Shown in pieces: positions 1-10,639 of a stretch of 64,000 nt of DNA. Under the pieces are notes generated by a model that saw nothing but the letters and a program-made list of their open reading frames with translations, ran no database searches and was not told where the DNA came from. Source of the stretch: Metridium senile (taxonomy: Eukaryota; Cnidaria; Anthozoa; Actiniaria; Metridiidae); the NCBI GenBank assembly GCA_949775045.1, contig OX459110.1:3497001-3561000 (forward strand), read 5' to 3'. A program made the translations under genes and the position numbers. Numbering within the stretch: the first letter of the stretch is position 1; each line of letters starts with the position of its first letter.

Positions 1-236
1 CATCCCACATGCTCTATAGTATTTCACCGATTAATTTAAACATGTATCGTATAGCTCACCTTGCAAACAGTTTCGGGATCAAGTTTCTTCAGTTCATCAA
101 AAACCAATGGAATATAATGATCGATGAAGCTATCACACTGAAAAAATTTAAACATCGATTAGAATTTATAGTCCATGGGTTACTCATGGATAAAAGTATC
201 GGGTGGGTTGCAGAGAATTTTCAAACCTCTAAAAGA
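1..236. other. unassigned AT-rich edge
   Basis: No gene, RNA or repeat boundary could be supported here. The open frame starting near position 9 has no recognisable domain and runs into the transposon that begins at 239, so it is not called. Confidence 0.4.
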
Positions 237-764
237 TACAGTAAAAACCCGCGAGTAAGAACCTATATTTTTGGAGTTAGCCTAAACAGGTTCTTATTTT
301 TAAGAACCATTTAAGAATTACCATTTAGAAATTAAACCATTTAAAAATTACCATTTGGTAGTTAACACAATTTTAGGCTTGAATAGGTTCTTATTTATGT
401 GGAAAAACAATATAAAATCCACTGAGCTACAAAACAAAATGGTACGCATGCGCAATAAGCCTATTTTCAATCATCCCCACCACAGACTGTATAATATGCT
501 GATTTATTGCTGTTTTAATGCTGTTCACGTTTTCAAAATGCTATACAAAAATGTTAACCTCTTGCACTTTATTTTTTTTATTACATCAATAAATATGCAC
601 ATTTATTTGCACAGCAATGGCAAGCTCCTATTTCTCCAAACAGAATTCTTGATCACTAATATTATTTTAGAAAATACGACCTTGTTTTTCATTTTCTAGG
701 CTAAATAGGTTCTTGTTCATAGGGGGTCTAATTGACAAATCAGTTTAGGCTAACAGGTTCTTAA

Positions 765-2843
765 AGGGGTACTTGGACGAAAATGGCTCGAAATTGTAAA
801 ATGGCAAATACTGGGTTTTAAGAGCTGAAACTTTGCTTTAATAATCTTTAATACCTAAATAATCATTGTGTTAAGTTTTATTTCGAAAGTCCAAAGGAAA
901 GTATTAAATATTTACGGTTACGTTTTCGCCCGCCATTGATTTGTTTGTCTCACGGTCAAAAAGTCATCGAGTACAGCGGCTCGCCGTATGACGTCATACA
1001 CGCAACGAATATTAATTAGTCTCCATTTCACCGTACATTTCTTTAGAGCATTTACTAAAGTTTTCTAGTCAATACTTGTTCTCTACGGCGGAAAAGTCAA
1101 CTCTAAGGGTATTTTTAAAAGCCCCTTATATATTGCTGTTGAATGGAGAGCCCTGGGAATGTTCAATTTGGGCAATAATGAAGATTTGGAGCCAGTTGTA
1201 CCTATTAAAGAAGAAGATGTATTATACGGCTTCCTGTACAAAATCAAACAAAGTAAAGTAGGGTGAAATAACTCGAATTTATTAAACAAGGAAAATTCAC
1301 AGCTCTCATAAGTATCAATACTTTCTTCGGCATTATTACTTGACCTTTATTACGACATAAGACGAAGGATTAATTTTTCATGTATTTTTTAATGTGACCA
1401 AATGTCTCGCAAACCATGAGAAAATTGGCAAAGTTTGACGCCTTGAAATGATCCTGGAACGTAAAACTTGAAAATATTTTTACCGATCACACGAAAGCAT
1501 GTTTATTGTTCGTTTATATACAAAAGAAGTGTCATCCTTGGAGTCCAACTGTATTATAGTTAGTCAGTTTACAAATGATGGTTTTTGTTGAAATTCGTCA
1601 AAGTAATTTAAGTCACGCAAGTCTGTGCATCACGTAAACAAATGCTATAGTCTAACCGAGCCGGCTAAAGGATGAATTAGCTGCTCTAAAATTGCAGTGA
1701 ACATATATCATTTCGAACATAGCACATAATTGTAAATAGAGTTTCTGACATAACTATCAATCCAAAGTATAAATAGGTCAGCGAGAGTCAAGCTGGAATC
1801 GCATGTCAAACAAAACGATACGACCGGATACGAAACAAACAACAGTTTCGAGCTTATATCAGTCCTGAATCATTCTAATAGTCTTTTTAAAGCCAATCTA
1901 GCGGTAAATAATATCCAGCTAAGTCTTTTATAACATCTTTTACATTATATACATCGACTATTGAAAGAAGTTACATAAATAATTAACGCGACCGGAAAAA
2001 ACTAAGCACTGTCAATGAGTGCACTCGTAAACGAGCCAAAATATTTCAATAAAACAACATTCCAATTCATAGCATATAACCAAAATGAATGTCTCAAAGT
2101 CTTAAATAGTTTTTTGCTGCAACACTTATTTCATATTAATTCGAAAAAGAAGAAGTGAAATCAACGATCTTGATTGAACATGGCTTGGTCAGTTCGAATA
2201 ATATTTCGCTTACCTGACGCCAGCTTCTTGCACTCAACACTGCTAAACACTGCTGTGTATCGGTCCGTTCAAAAACCCAAATTGTTGGGATTGCCCCCGT
2301 TACAAGCCTTTGTTGTTGTCCTCTGAAATGTATAGCCTTACAGACTTATTTTCATCCAAAATGTTTTGAACAAACCCCAAATAATCCCGAAGGATGAAGT
2401 TTGCTCGTTGGGCGCGCAAAAATCTCTTCTATTTGTCTGAATCAGCCTCAGTTTTAAGGACGAAATGTGCACAGAAATACTAGATACTTTGTCTACAACA
2501 CTCCTGAAGCCATACACTTCGCAGCACCAAGACATGTTTTGGTTAAAACATAAGTTTTTCAACTTTCCAAGCAGATTTACATGTATATTAGCCACGAGTG
2601 TTTGTTATGTGTTGCGGGTATGATGTCATTTCCTGACTCGACCCAATCCTCTTGAGCCGGATTCATGATACAAGCAAAACAATGGCGGACGGAAAATAAC
2701 CGTTAATTTCTAATACTTTCCTTTGGACTATCGGAACAATACTTTACACAATAATTGTTTAGATATTGAAGATTATTTAAGCAGAATTTCAGCTCTTAAA
2801 ACCCATTTTTACAATTTCGAGCCATTTTCGTCCAAGTACCCCT
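765..2843. mobile_element. Kolobok-like DNA transposon remnant (TTAA target)
   Basis: Terminal inverted repeats of about 190 bp start AGGGGTACTTGGACGAAAAT and are flanked by TTAA on both sides (761-764, 2844-2847). A TTAA duplication is shared by the piggyBac and Kolobok superfamilies; the AGGG tip and a THAP-like remnant inside favour Kolobok. The arms differ by many substitutions and small indels, so the copy is old. No intact transposase is present. It is inserted in the element at 239-2882. Confidence 0.7.
2338..2595 (-). pseudogene. decayed THAP-like zinc-finger remnant of a transposase
   Basis: The frame reads inward from the right terminal repeat of the Kolobok-like element. It contains WCCEVYGF, followed by DK and SISVH, then NRRDF. 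A THAP domain typically starts with a C-x-V-x-G-C type motif, then an SxHRFP-like segment, then RKDF and a final C..H pair. Here the third cysteine position is F and the terminal C..H pair is absent. No catalytic domain follows. The match is by eye and weak, but the position inside a TTAA element fits a Kolobok transposase N-terminus. Confidence 0.35.
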
Positions 2844-2898
2844 TTAATTTTCAGGTTCCTTACTCGTGGTTTTTTTTTACTGTACCGGAAGTCCTTTA

Positions 2899-3124
2899 CA
2901 GTGCGACTACTCGAGCCAAGGCCACCCAAACAAATTTTCCACAAATCATCCAATCACGTCCAAGTATCTAAAGAATAGAATTACCGGAAATTTATGATTC
3001 AGAAAATTTTACTGTCGAAATACAATATCAAAGTGTCAGCAAAAACACCAGAATTATCTTGTATAGGGATTGAATAATTTGTGAAAAATTTGTTTGGGTG
3101 GCCTTGGTTCGAGTAGTCGCACTG
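2899..3124. mobile_element. TA-flanked MITE, CAGTGCGACTACTCG tips
   Basis: A 226-bp element with about 55-bp imperfect terminal inverted repeats beginning CAGTGCGACTACTCG, flanked by TA at both ends. It has no coding capacity. It fits a Tc1/mariner-type non-autonomous element. Confidence 0.75.
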
Positions 3125-3274
3125 TAAAAGTGTGTTTCACAGACGATTTAAGCCCCTAAAAGATACCACACCAAAGCATAAAACGACAAAAGCGCGAAAA
3201 CGGCGATGCGATTTTCCTTTTTCGATACATGAAAATATATCAAAAATGTGAAAATTCAAAATTTCAATGTTATA

Positions 3275-3591
3275 CAGCATAACGCGCCTTACCGTGGTCA
3301 CTCAATTAAAGTTTTGTATAAGTTACATTAGCGTTCAAAAGCTTCTCTTTTCAAATTATTTGCTACACCTTTTCAAATGTAAACAACCTGGAAGGTTTTT
3401 CAGACACTTATAGACTTCACTCTTGTCTTCGCTTTGAACATTTCAGAGTGTTTACCCTTTGACACTCGACGTGTCTTTTATTTAATATAAATTCAAATAT
3501 ATATTCTAACATAAAACCCAATTCTCGCTTTCTGATTGGTTAACTTGTACACAACTTTAAAATAATGGCCACGGTAAGGTGCGTCGCGCTG
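3275..3591. mobile_element. TA-flanked MITE, copy 1 of a two-copy family
   Basis: The tips read CAGCATAACGCGCCTTACCG on the left and CAGCGCGACGCACCTTACCG on the right strand, with TA on both sides. The body is shared with 27086-27373 in the opposite orientation, including a conserved segment around ttgaacatttcaga. Non-coding. Confidence 0.75.
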
Positions 3592-3856
3592 TAATAGGTG
3601 AGGATAGTGTTTACAATCCCTTCTTCCGAAAGCCGTTTTGCAGGCTAGACAAATCTTTGCTTGACTGCTCTCAGATAAATATACATCGTGTAGCTAGTAC
3701 TCCATTACGTCATTGCTAAAATTACCTCTGATTTTATAGGAAGCATGTACCAGCAGATCAACTTCAAGGCCTTCTCTAGTTGAGCCTGCACGAAACAAAA
3801 TTAATATCAGGATCAAACACTTGGATCAAAGGACAGCTGGACTAGTTCAAACTAGG

Positions 3857-3983
3857 GTCATAATCATAATCATATAAGCAAGAAAACAAAATATGTATTA
3901 TCCCCTGGGGAATTAGAAAACAAAGACCAAAGCGTTTCCTTTTCTAATTTCTTTTGTTTTGCTTATGATTATGATTATGATAA
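3857..3983. repeat. short inverted repeat rich in (ATAATC)
   Basis: The left arm ataatcataatcatataagc pairs with gcttatgattatgattat on the right, and an inner stem around ttagaaaacaaa extends the pairing. No clear target duplication was seen. Confidence 0.5.
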
Positions 3984-4018
3984 CGATTACGACGCAGTGT
4001 GAACCAGGCTTAACAGAC

Positions 4019-4447
4019 CGATAGGCTAGACTACAAATCCGTCACAACAATGATTTCTGCCACTCGCGCGACTTCCATACATACAATACGCGCCATAGAG
4101 ATTTGCTCCGTCCACCTCTTGCAAAAACATCAAAATATCAGGGCTCCTTCAGGTTCAGCGGTACAAAGATCTGGAACAGCCTACCGCTGGACCTGAGGAG
4201 GGTACACGACCTAAGAAAATTCAAGTATGACCTCAAAAAGCACTTTAGATCTCGCTAAAATTTAACCCTGCAATACTACATGTTAAATGTTTTAATCTTA
4301 GTACTTGTAACTTTATTTTTTGTATTTCTGTATAGTACTGTATTTTTATGTCTGTAAGTTTATTTTAAACAGAGCCCCATTCAAACCAGCTTTGCTGAAC
4401 TGGGCACCTCTGTATAAATATTGTTAATAAATAAATAGATAAATAAA
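4019..4447 (+). mobile_element. 5'-truncated non-LTR retrotransposon (3' end)
   Basis: This is the last part of a LINE: the reverse-transcriptase C-terminus (see 4025-4258), about 170 bp of 3' untranslated sequence, and a tail of aataaataaatagataaata repeats. Truncation at the 5' end is usual for LINE copies. The C-terminal motif and tail suggest the CR1/L2/Rex group, but the subfamily cannot be set without alignment. Confidence 0.75.
4025..4258 (+). pseudogene. reverse transcriptase C-terminal fragment
   Basis: The frame is open from 4025 to the taa at 4256-4258. It contains YNTRHRDLLRPPL, then FRFSGTKIWNSLPLDLR, ending in FKYDLKKHF. The series NTR...R.P......F...G...WN.LP..LR......FK..LK.HF is the conserved C-terminus of LINE-encoded reverse transcriptases. 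An in-frame stop lies just upstream at 4022 and the catalytic domain is absent, so this is a dead fragment. Confidence 0.8.
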
Positions 4448-4630
4448 CTTAAACATGACAACTCCGAGCAAACAAGTAAAACAGATAAAATAAGATAAAT
4501 CATTGGTTTACGTCGAAATACAGAGAGACGTTACCGAATCTCCCTAGCCATGCAGTGGCTAATGTTTAAGTATTCGACACACTCACTACCCCTACATTAA
4601 ATATTTTAGCATGCATTTCTTCTTACATAT

Positions 4631-4760
4631 TGATTTTTGCTGAGGGTGGAAAACCGGATAACCAGGAGAAAAACCCTAGTGGCATGAGAGAGAACAACAC
4701 ATCAAACAAACTCTATTCACTCAAGAGCGGTATACGTCACGTCTCATTCTCTCGCGGCAA
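4631..4760 (+). repeat. dispersed repeat, copy 1 (other copy near 52050)
   Basis: The segment with gagaaaaaccct and catgagagagaacaacacat recurs at about 52050-52200 in the same orientation. It resembles a SINE or MITE fragment, but its ends were not resolved. Confidence 0.5.
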
Positions 4761-4932
4761 ATCGAACCTCAACTCGTTTCAGGCAGGCAGGCAGGCATTA
4801 CTAAGCATCACTTACTTCGGTATCGTTTTCCTCAATAAGTTTCTTGGCAAGACCCATAATCTCCAGGCACATATCACACAGTGTGTTGTTTCCCTCTTTA
4901 TCATCTGATATATAAATAAACAACTAAGCATT

Positions 4933-5237
<305 letters not shown>

Positions 5238-5239
5238 AT

Positions 5240-6205
5240 ATATTCATAATGTTCACTGAAACATCGCCCAAGATTTATTTTGTTCTCGTGTTCAACAAAC
5301 CATATCGCAACATCACCCAACATAGCTAGATGATACAAGAAAATGCAACTAGCCAATCAGCGCGAAGCTAACAAGCTCAAGTTGTTAGCATAACCCATGA
5401 CAGGAAAAAATTGCCCACCAAAACCTGCCTCAGTAAAGTAGGGTACGAATGATTTTTTTTTCGGTCAGAAAAATCGAAACTAAAACTCCAAAAACTTTTA
5501 AAAATCAATATACAACAATATTTACAACATAATATCACAATTATCGTCAATAAGATAAAATCATTCTTGAAAATGTAAAGCATCAAATAAACTTTTTTCA
5601 ATACGTCGAGGCTCCCCTCCCTCGAAATGATAATAGGTCAGTGCGGGTTTTACATAGGTTTAGAAGCCATTTGGGACGACGGTCAGCTTCACGACTTCAA
5701 AAGTTCATTGAATCGTCGTTCAAGTCCAAAATATCTCAAGAGAAGCCATTCTAAATCTTTTTCCTTAGTTCTCGTTTTTTCTTGAAGAGCAAGTGATGCC
5801 AGCTGTACAGCTCCGACAAGTCGAAACGAGTCGAAACAAAATTCGAAGTTAAAAACACGGCTCTGCGAACCATGGCGGAAGGACCTCGACTACATTCCCT
5901 TCCAAAAGCATTTTTATATTAAATCAAGGTGCAAAGAAGTTTCACATGAACATTGCACTCTTAATCCGTTGTATATTTTCTTCTTTCAATATATTCAAAG
6001 ACCTTCGACACGTACTGTTTTATGAAAATAAAAAAATATCGAAATACATGCGAATGTTGGTTGAATGAACGGCGAGCTAGGGGTTTTCCCTTCGTTTTAT
6101 TTATGTTTTTATGCAATACCGCATTACAAAAATGCACGGGCTCAAGGCTAACAACTTTGGTGAATTCGTATGCAGGCCTGGTCGCAAATACATTACCTAG
6201 ATGTT
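5240..6205. other. no recognisable gene
   Basis: This is downstream of the saposin-like gene on the minus strand. A possible polyadenylation signal for that gene (AATAAA on the minus strand) lies at about 6096-6101. I saw nothing else supportable. Confidence 0.4.
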
Positions 6206-6245
6206 GGGGGGGGGGGGGGGGGGGGGCGGGGAGTGGGGGTGGGGG
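6206..6245 (+). repeat. long G-run, possible G-quadruplex
   Basis: A run of 21 G bases is followed by further G-blocks to about 6245. More G-runs occur at 6617-6627, 6662-6669 and 6699-6714. They lie in the 3' flank and last intron of the saposin-like gene, so its minus-strand transcript would carry C-runs there. Confidence 0.85.
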
Positions 6246-6409
6246 CTGTTTTGTCGGTGCCCGATATTTTTTTGCATTGTGGGGCACAGATGTTGCAAGA
6301 TATTTTTTGGCTAGTACGCAATACTTTTGTGTTCGTGCAACAAAGGCTGCTTGATATTTTTTTCAAGTTTAAAAGCTTGCTCGATATATATATTTTTTAA
6401 TTCAGCCCC

Positions 6410-6583
6410 CTACCCATCAAATATCAAATTATCCGTCCCTAAGACAACTATCTTACCTAGCAAGATTGTGTTGGATGAGGAACAGAGTCCAAGACTGCTA
6501 CAAATCATAGCAGGGCTGATTTCATTGGCCAACAACTCCAGAATGGCAGGAGTGTATTGCTTGACCAAGGCGTCACACTCAGA
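6410..6583 (-). CDS. saposin-like gene exon 4 (last visible exon)
   Basis: The acceptor is ttgttcag. The exon encodes cysteine 4 (SECDALVKQY), the ISPAMIC helix with cysteine 5, and LGLC with cysteine 6. The frame then runs to a stop at 6410-6412. A consensus-like donor (CTAG|gtaaga) at 6457 means the true exon could end there with a further exon downstream that I could not find. Confidence 0.8.
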   Translation of the reverse strand, partial: SECDALVKQYTPAILELLANEISPAMICSSLGLCSSSNTILLGKIVVLGTDNLIFDG

Positions 6584-9500
6584 CTGAACAAAAAAAAAAA
6601 CATTAAAAAAACATTAGGGGGGGGGGGTCAATTATTAGTGGATGGGGGTCGGCAATATCGAGGGGGGGGCATGTTATTTTTCAGAAGATATATTGGTGAG
6701 GGGGGGGGGGGGGGTTGTTACTAATTGATCTATAATGGTATAGATTGTGCATGTTTGTAATAGTTGTTAGTACTGAGTTCAATAGTTTAAAGTGAGGATA
6801 CTCGAACCGTGGACACTTGACTTTTTTTATGTTATTATTTACTGAAACTTCTGCGGCCTCTCAAAATGAAGCAGTGATTTCAAATGCACTAAGTGTTCAT
6901 AATTAATGATGTTACTAATCTATTTGCTCGAGGGATATGTGGGTCAAAAAAGTAACAAAACAACTCAAAGTGACGGTTCGAGTATCCTCACTGTAAATGT
7001 AGATTACAATACCTTGTACGATGATGGCAGATAACCGCAGACTTTTTCCAAGGCATCTTCGATTTCTTCCTGTGATTTGGACGCGTACGAATTAGTTTAA
7101 GAATATGATTAGGATGTACCTTGTAGGAGACTGCGAGCTAGAGTTTTAAATACTAACTGGTAGGAAACAAAGTTTATTTTATCATGCTTAAAGTGCATAT
7201 GACATGCAATTTTTTGTGGTCGTTTCTAGAAGAAGGATAGGTGCTAAATACGTTTCCGATATCGATATCACGATTAAAAGAACCAAGAACCATTTTATAT
7301 GGTGATATAGGGCAAGCGTTGCAAACAAAATGACGTCACAAGGCCTAGTCACATGTTCATTTCGTTGCGCACTGAAGGCAATTTTCAAAACATATAGCAT
7401 GATTAATGAAAACTTATTTGTAAGCGCTATTTTCGTTTTGAAATTGTGCTATATGCCTTGAAAAATGACCGTTGGCTAGGCCTTGTGACGTCATTTTGTT
7501 TGCAATGCTAACCCTATACCACCGTACAAAAATGGTGCTTGGTTCTTTTAATCGTGATTTCGATATCGGAATCGTATTTAGCACCTATCCTTCTTCTAGA
7601 AACGACCACAAAAAATTTCATGTCATATGCACTTTAAGTGGAAAGCGCGTGTGAGACTCGCGTAGACGAGGGTGAGTCGCGAGACACTTTGAGTATACCA
7701 TGCCACGCGTGCTATGCTCATTTCATTTACAATGTGAACCACGCGCGAGACTCGCGTAAATTTACGGCACGCACGAGACTCGCGTAAATTTAGGGCACGC
7801 ATGAGGCTCACGTAAGTTTACGGCACGCACGAGACTCGCGTAAATTTACGCCACTCATGAGACTCGCGTAAATTTACGGAACGCGTGCGTGACACTCACA
7901 TACACGAGAGTGAGTAGAGACATACGTTGATTTAACAATGTCTTTCGTGCTTTTTCCATTTCATTATATTATATGAAGTACAACGCGCGCGTGTGACTCG
8001 CGTAGGCGAGCGATGGTCCACTTACCTGCGTGGAGTTTTGGGTAATCAATGAATCAAGTTCCTTCATAACCAGCTCACATATTTGACATTGTGGTGAGGC
8101 GTTGATGGAATTCAAATCAGCCTCGTCTGGTTTATCTTGGTTGTTTGGCTGCAGAATAACTGGACCAGGCATTCCAAAATAGGGCTGGATTGCTAGTTCC
8201 TCTTTTGGAATTGGCCTTCTGGGGATGGCGTAAGCTAAAAACAAAATACAGAACTGATACACCTAATTGCAATGACATTGATACACCTATTTCAATTAAC
8301 GTTGTCCATCTGGAATGGTTGGTCTGAGACCGATAGGTATTGTGGGAGCTCTTTAAATTTCAAATACATTGTTTTAATCACACTTGAATGGTGCTCAATT
8401 ACAGATAACAGTATTTCAGAAGTAAACCATTAATATTCAAGCGTGATTGTAATAATGCATTTGCAGTTTAACGAGCTCCCACAATTCCTATCGGTCTCAG
8501 ATCAACCATTCCAGATGGACAACGTTAATTGAAATAGGTGTATATAAAAAAGAAAATTACAAAATAGGAATTAATTAAAAGACAAAAGAAGAAGTTCAGC
8601 TTGAGTAATCTGCTTTTGTCTTTTAATTAATTCCTATTTTGTAATTTTCTTTTTTATATGACAATGTTATTGCAATTAGGTGTATCGATATATAGATACA
8701 TACCCTTATGCATGTACAGTGGAACCCCGTTAATCCGGCCACAGAAGGGACAGCCTAAAGTGGCCGTATTAACGGGGTGGCCATATTAAGCGGGTAAATT
8801 TTATAGAAAATGTATGGGCATGCATTTCGTCGGGACCTAAAAAACTGGCCGCAATAACGGGGTGGCCGTATTAAGCGGGTGGCCGTAAGGCAGGGTTCCT
8901 CTGTATGTTTATAAAATGTATGAATAATTAATGATATTTTAACAAAAGAAATCACGTCCGTGATGAGTTCTGTAAATTTCGTACAGATTTAGTCCTAGCC
9001 TGAGAAAACAGACGTTGTTTCGCTCCTCGCGAAACAACGTCTGTTTTCTCAGGCTTATTTAGTCCTGATTTGCATAAGTTTCAACTTGAAAAATTTACTA
9101 CGCATTGGGAGAAAGGACTGGGGAGGGGAGAGGAGATGTTCTTTGCCGCCACGGTAAATCTACAGCTTGGGCTTCCTGTGTCTCTACTGGCATGTCTTTG
9201 CGTGACTTGGCTAATCTTTTTCGTATGCCTGTCACATGACCGCTACAAAATGTTATAAGTAAAAATATAATCCTGGATTACTGCCATATACTTATGCCAA
9301 TAAACGTTTCATCATGTTTATTTGGATATTATATTTTGTTTATGGGTAGATTTTCTAAGTTTCACTTAATTTCTCATAGTCCCCATAATATGAACATAGG
9401 GAATATCACTTTCGAGGGAAGGCTTCTTTCGTTAAACATTTTAATAATATTATATAACCGCTATAAAAATATCATCACCAACTGGTTAAAGTACGATGCA

Positions 9501-10220
9501 TACTTTCGTATTAATATTATTATAAGCAAATAGCTTGTTTATTATAATCTAAGGATATTTAATAGTTAAAGTTGAATTTGATTTTTTCTATTGATGTGAT
9601 TGTAAAATGTTCAATTGATTTTCGTACTGATTCATCGTTACAGTGTTGTATAGATATATTTAATTTATAACCGTATTTTCTCGAAGGTATCAATCTATTC
9701 CAAACTCTTTTGATTTTAACATTATTATATGTTATGTTCCAATGTAATCGAATTAAGTTTTTAAAGGTGAATCAAGGTTACAGTCAAAGGACATGAAGCG
9801 TGCCCGTCTAGATTGCACTATTCATTTCATTTTCGACTTCAATCTTCGTTTTTCAAACTTCTCAAATTCATATAAATAATTATGATATCAAAAAATAATT
9901 GATATTATTATTAATATAGGTAATAAATCTGATTATTCCGTGAGATTTAAAGATGTTTCATTCAGTTCAGTTTGAATACTTTAATGGAATTCTGGAAAAC
10001 GAAGAATGAAGTCAAGAATCGAATAATAAAACGAATAACGCAGCCTAGACGGGTACGCTTCATGTCCTTGGCTGTAACTATCATCCTAGAATAGTTTATA
10101 TTCGACGTTCGAATCTAGAACATCTCTTTTATTTTTATTTTCAGTTTTTTATCCACTTTAGAATAAGGTAAACTTACCCGATGCGGCTAGAAGCATGATA
10201 AGCAGGACCTGATAAGACAT
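6410..10220 (-). CDS. secreted single-domain saposin-like protein (four exons)
   Basis: Joining exons 10220-10178, 8234-8026, 7069-7013 and 6583-6410 gives 483 bp, or 160 residues plus stop, with all splice phases matching. The start is an ATG followed by a hydrophobic signal peptide (MSYQVLLIMLLAASAYA), with likely cleavage after AYA. A proline-rich linker of about 40 residues follows, then one saposin-B type domain with six cysteines in the expected order: CQIC, VCGYLP, ECDALV, ICSSLGLC. Saposin-like proteins bind or perturb lipids: lysosomal activators, surfactant proteins, and antimicrobial NK-lysin or amoebapore types. A single domain behind a signal peptide fits a secreted effector or lipid-binding protein; which one cannot be told. 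The last exon either reads to the tag stop at 6410-6412 or splices at a good donor after 6457 to an unseen exon. Introns are full of MITEs. Confidence 0.85.
6790..6993. mobile_element. TA-flanked MITE next to exon 3
   Basis: A 204-bp element with terminal inverted repeats around GTGAGGATACTCGAACCGT and TA on both sides. The left tip carries AA where the right has CA. It lies in intron 3 of the saposin-like gene. Confidence 0.7.
7013..7069 (-). CDS. saposin-like gene exon 3
   Basis: A 57-bp phase-0 exon between acceptor tcacag and donor AAG|gtattg. It encodes EEIEDALEKVCGYLPSSYK, the typical second helix of saposin B domains with cysteine 3 before a G-x-LP turn. A TA-flanked MITE (6790-6993) ends only 20 bp from this exon's donor side. 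Confidence 0.9.
7192..7633. mobile_element. TTAA-flanked palindromic MITE
   Basis: A 442-bp element with about 180-bp arms starting AGTGCATATGACATG and a TTAA duplication at both ends (7188-7191, 7634-7637). This fits piggyBac or Kolobok non-autonomous elements. It lies in intron 2 of the saposin-like gene. Confidence 0.8.
7747..7886 (+). repeat. 28-bp minisatellite, five units
   Basis: Five tandem units of gagactcgcgtaaatttacg followed by a variable gcacgcac-like tail begin at 7747, 7775, 7803, 7831 and 7859. Related, more degenerate gagactcgcgta motifs flank them from about 7650 to 8010. The unit contains the palindrome gtaaatttac. Intronic. Confidence 0.85.
8026..8234 (-). CDS. saposin-like gene exon 2
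   Basis: The acceptor is ttttttag|ct and the donor CAG|gtaagt. The exon completes the signal peptide (AYA), encodes the proline-rich linker and the first cysteine pair (CQIC) with helix 1 of the saposin domain (ELVMKELDSLI), and ends in phase 0. Confidence 0.9.
8263..8700. mobile_element. nested palindromic MITEs
   Basis: Three stems are nested or abutting. The outer ends acacctaattgcaatgaca (near 8263) and its complement lie near 8660-8690. An inverted pair (8282-8372 with 8464-8540) carries cgataggtattgtgggagct. A central palindrome (8541-8658) carries attaattaaaagacaaaag around gttcagcttgagt. The last family recurs near 24590-25020 and 31150-31390. Confidence 0.65.
8717..8903. mobile_element. 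pogo/Tigger-like MITE (TA target)
   Basis: A 187-bp element with tips CAGTGGAACCC and CAGAGGAACCC, TA on both sides, and internal repeats of taacggggtggcc and attaagcgggt. These tips and the 'attaacggggtg' body are typical of widespread pogo-type non-autonomous elements in marine invertebrates. Confidence 0.85.
8997..9056. mobile_element. 60-bp hairpin insertion with 10-bp target duplication
   Basis: Perfect 27-bp arms starting agcctgagaaaacagacg enclose a 5-base loop (tcctc). The 10-bp word atttagtcct stands directly before (8987-8996) and after (9057-9066), as expected for a target-site duplication. Compare 52347-52378 and 18622-22730. Confidence 0.75.
9781..10074. mobile_element. TA-flanked MITE in intron 1 of the saposin-like gene
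   Basis: A 294-bp element with tips CAGTCAAAGGACATGAAGCG and CAGCCAAGGACATGAAGCG and TA on both sides. Non-coding, AT-rich centre. Confidence 0.7.
10178..10220 (-). CDS. saposin-like gene exon 1 (signal peptide)
   Basis: It starts at the ATG at 10220-10218 and encodes MSYQVLLIMLLAAS plus one base. The donor is G|gtaagt (minus strand), leaving phase 1. The short hydrophobic stretch is the signal-peptide core. Confidence 0.85.
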
Positions 10221-10299
10221 CTTCAACTCTGATAGGCAATGAAGACGAAAGCGTTGTGTGCTAGCGCTCTTGGTCTTTGAACAAGTAGCGACCGGTACC

Positions 10300-10309
10300 C
10301 AAATTATAA
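10300..10309 (-). promoter_or_regulatory. possible TATA-like element of the saposin-like gene
   Basis: The minus strand reads gttataattt about 80-90 bp upstream of the ATG. It is AT-rich and suitably placed for a TATA-like box with a 5' leader of roughly 55 bp. There is no other support. Confidence 0.25.
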
Positions 10310-10639
10310 CTGCGTAGTTACTGTAATACGAATCTTTTTGACCTTTGCTTTTTCATAGCCAGGCGCGTCACGACCGGAAAACGCATGCTATTTCTCCACG
10401 ACTTAGGCTCAGTCCCCAGCCGTGTGCGTTGCTGTTGGGACTGGGTTTGATTTTTTTTACGAGACTTAAAAACGGATGTGGGGTTGACTACATTGTGTTG
10501 TGTCTTGTTTTTTGTTTTGTGTGGAATTTGCAGCTGAAACCGTAGAATATTTTTGGCTGATGTAAAATGAATGGAACTATTAATTGCACTGAATGGTTTT
10601 CTCTATTTAGAGGAAAGCAAACTTGAAAGGAAGTTTTTT

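Larger units (their letters stand above)
239..2882. mobile_element. TA-flanked MITE, interrupted by a nested element
   Basis: The left tip reads CAGTAAAAACCCGCGAGTAA and the right tip, on the other strand, is nearly the same; TA flanks both (237-238 and 2883-2884). CAGT tips with a TA target fit the Tc1/mariner group. The internal motif aggttctta recurs. A second element (765-2843) sits inside, so the original element was only about 570 bp. A better preserved relative lies at 27540-27981. Confidence 0.7.

Noticed and set aside
7747..7886. Regular 28-bp repeats considered as a CRISPR array
   Set aside because: Units are directly tandem with no unique spacers, and the DNA is eukaryotic.
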